From contig NZ_JMLU01000008.1 of assembly GCF_000686885.1 (NCBI RefSeq), positions 1 through 64,000 of the forward strand: a stretch of DNA of 64,000 bases, written 5' to 3'. Position 1 is the stretch's first letter, and each line of letters begins with the position of its first letter. This document shows positions 62,886-64,000 of the stretch, piece by piece. The notes beneath the pieces are model-generated. The model ran no database searches. It saw nothing but the letters and a program-made list of their open reading frames with translations, and had not been told where the DNA came from. This DNA comes from Flavobacterium sasangense DSM 21067 (lineage in GTDB: Bacteria; Bacteroidota; Bacteroidia; Flavobacteriales; Flavobacteriaceae). The translations under genes were made by a program, and so were the position numbers.

Positions 62886-64000
62886 ATGTCAAACGCAATT
62901 ACAACTTGGGAGCTAAAGTTTAAAGACTTGATTTCAAACTCAGTACAAAAAGTGCAAGAGGTTGTAAATACTGCGAGTACACGAGTTGATAATTTAGGGG
63001 CTTGCTTTAAAAGATTAAACGCAATTGATTTGCAAGCTATATCGCAATCGGCTCAAAATTTGAACCAGCGATTTGAAAACCTTAACCAACCTTTTATTAG
63101 TTATGAAAGTGGATTAGCCGAAGTTTCTGCGATTACTGGAGTAACTGGAAAAGGACTTGAAGATTTAGGAGAGAAAGCCCGTAAAAGTGCCAAAGATTTT
63201 GGAGGAGAGGCCACAGATAGTTTAAATAACTATAAAACACTCCTTTCTAGATTAGGCCCCGATATTGCAAATTCGCCAGAGGCTTTAGAAAAAATGGAAC
63301 GCAATGTCCGTACACTTTCTAAAACAATGGGCAATGATGCCGTTGGTTCTGTTGATGCCTTGACAACTGCAATGTTACAATATGGAGTTGATTTATCTGA
63401 TCCAATTGCGGCCCAAGAAGAAATGGAGCGAATGATGAACATTATGGCGGCAGGTGCAAAAGAAGGTGCGGCGGAAGTTCCAAGTATAGCGGCCGCTTTA
63501 AAAGTGGCAGGAGTGCAAGCCAAACAATCTAATGTTTCCTTTGAAGAAACGAATGCCGTTTTGCAATCATTAGCCGCTGGGGGAAAAGAAGGCTCGGAGG
63601 CGGGTGTTGCTTTGCGAAATGTTTTAGGCAAAATGGCGGGTGTTGATGTATTGCCAAAAGAAGCAGTTGAGAAATTAAACCGATTAGGCGTTAATATGAA
63701 TGTGGTTTCTAATACCTCATTACCATTAACTACACGTTTGCGAGAGCTTAAAAAAGCACAGGGCGATGCTACAATTATGGCTCAAATGTTTGGTACTGAA
63801 AATGCGGCAGCTGCAAGTATTATGCTAAATAGTGTTGATGCTCAAGATGTTTTAAAAACAAAAATAGTCAATACCAATGTAGCGTCAGAACAAGCGGCTA
63901 TTATGATGAACACCACAGCCGAAAAACAAAGTCGTTTAACGGCTTTGTACAATGATGCTAAAATAGCCATTGGCGAATATACGGCAGCTTTTTCGCCTTA
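62886..64000 (+). CDS. Tail tape measure protein, N-terminal part
   Basis: The gene starts MSNAITTWELKFKDLI and is open to the window edge (371 codons seen). It has long helical stretches and the TP901-type conserved core (ESGLAEVSAITGVTGKGLED; ALTTAMLQYGVDLSDPIAAQ; SLAAGGKEGSEAGVALRNVL). It sets tail length and is translocated during DNA injection. Position after the chaperone pair confirms it. Confidence 0.92.
   Translation, partial: MSNAITTWELKFKDLISNSVQKVQEVVNTASTRVDNLGACFKRLNAIDLQAISQSAQNLNQRFENLNQPFISYESGLAEVSAITGVTGKGLEDLGEKARKSAKDFGGEATDSLNNYKTLLSRLGPDIANSPEALEKMERNVRTLSKTMGNDAVGSVDALTTAMLQYGVDLSDPIAAQEEMERMMNIMAAGAKEGAAEVPSIAAALKVAGVQAKQSNVSFEETNAVLQSLAAGGKEGSEAGVALRNVLGKMAGVDVLPKEAVEKLNRLGVNMNVVSNTSLPLTTRLRELKKAQGDATIMAQMFGTENAAAASIMLNSVDAQDVLKTKIVNTNVASEQAAIMMNTTAEKQSRLTALYNDAKIAIGEYTAAFSP

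Larger units (their letters stand above)
38041..64000 (+). mobile_element. Mu-like transposable prophage, right end outside window
   Basis: The region carries an S24 repressor, Cro/Ner-like gene, DDE transposase, MuB-like ATPase, DUF3164, gp16-like gene, terminase, DUF935 portal, gpF, gpG-like, DUF1320, ClpP-like protease, capsid, DUF2586 sheath and tape measure, the gene set of Mu-like myophages. There is no tyrosine or serine integrase. The left end is placed at TGTACATAAA (38041), because Mu-type ends begin TGTA and two transposase-site-like repeats follow. Exact ends and the 5-bp target duplication cannot be confirmed without the right end. Genes 38.0-50.1 kb are early, 50.1-56.5 kb reversed head genes, and 56.7 kb onward late. 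Confidence 0.85.

Overview
The window is AT-rich DNA from a member of Bacteroidota, most likely a Flavobacterium-like Flavobacteriaceae. The evidence is T9SS and gliding proteins (PorW/SprE, a sorting-domain protein), the split ATP synthase operon without beta and epsilon genes, an AtpB with a long N-terminal extension, repeated TAnnTTTG promoter elements and flavobacterial protein families. Species cannot be told from the sequence alone. Recognition is by motif and remembered family features; no database search was run.

Host part (about 1-38,040). The left edge is the 5' end of an IS982-type element that has cut off the start and signal peptide of an S9A prolyl oligopeptidase. Next come a GNAT acetyltransferase and a lipoprotein. 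The atpB-E-F-H-(secreted hypothetical)-A-G operon follows on the minus strand, preceded by AtpZ-like, DUF6168-like and bactofilin genes and then porW. After that lie YraN, an S66 carboxypeptidase, a nonsense-mutated GxxExxY gene, metG, a HAD/CAT-like pair, HRDC and two tandem ssb genes. Several small envelope proteins, an epimerase/EamA pair, an M13 peptidase with a large T9SS cargo protein, and SCO follow. A metal cluster comes next: feoA-feoB-hypothetical-FeoB-associated mini protein, convergent with a ZIP transporter and DtxR regulator. A lycopene cyclase and a bacilliredoxin close the host part.

Prophage part (about 38,041-64,000, right end outside). This is a Mu-like transposable phage. 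It has a terminal region with repeated putative transposase sites, an S24-type repressor facing a Cro/Ner-like gene, a DDE transposase (MuA-like), a MuB-like ATPase and a second RecA-like ATPase. About 20 small, mostly overlapping early genes follow up to a terminator at 49.85 kb. A small HTH-like protein with its own promoter comes next. The packaging/head module is on the minus strand (small terminase-like, TerL, DUF1320, DUF935 portal, gpF, gpG-like, gp37-like). The plus-strand late genes are a ClpP-like protease, capsid, CHAP endolysin, a spanin-like lipoprotein, a repeat protein, DUF2586 sheath, tube, frameshifted chaperone and tape measure.

Most unusual are two tRNA-like minihelices (acceptor plus T-arm only) in the early leader regions, upstream of the transposase and upstream of the second half of the early operon. 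Others are an A10 run at which a -1 shift would join portal to gpF, a classic A_AAA_AAG slip site in the tail chaperone, and a candidate 72-nt sRNA antisense to the head operon. A small membrane-protein gene sits in reverse orientation with its own promoter just before the tape measure gene (moron-like), the capsid protein carries a signal-peptide-like start, and an uncharacterised secreted protein gene lies inside the ATP synthase operon.
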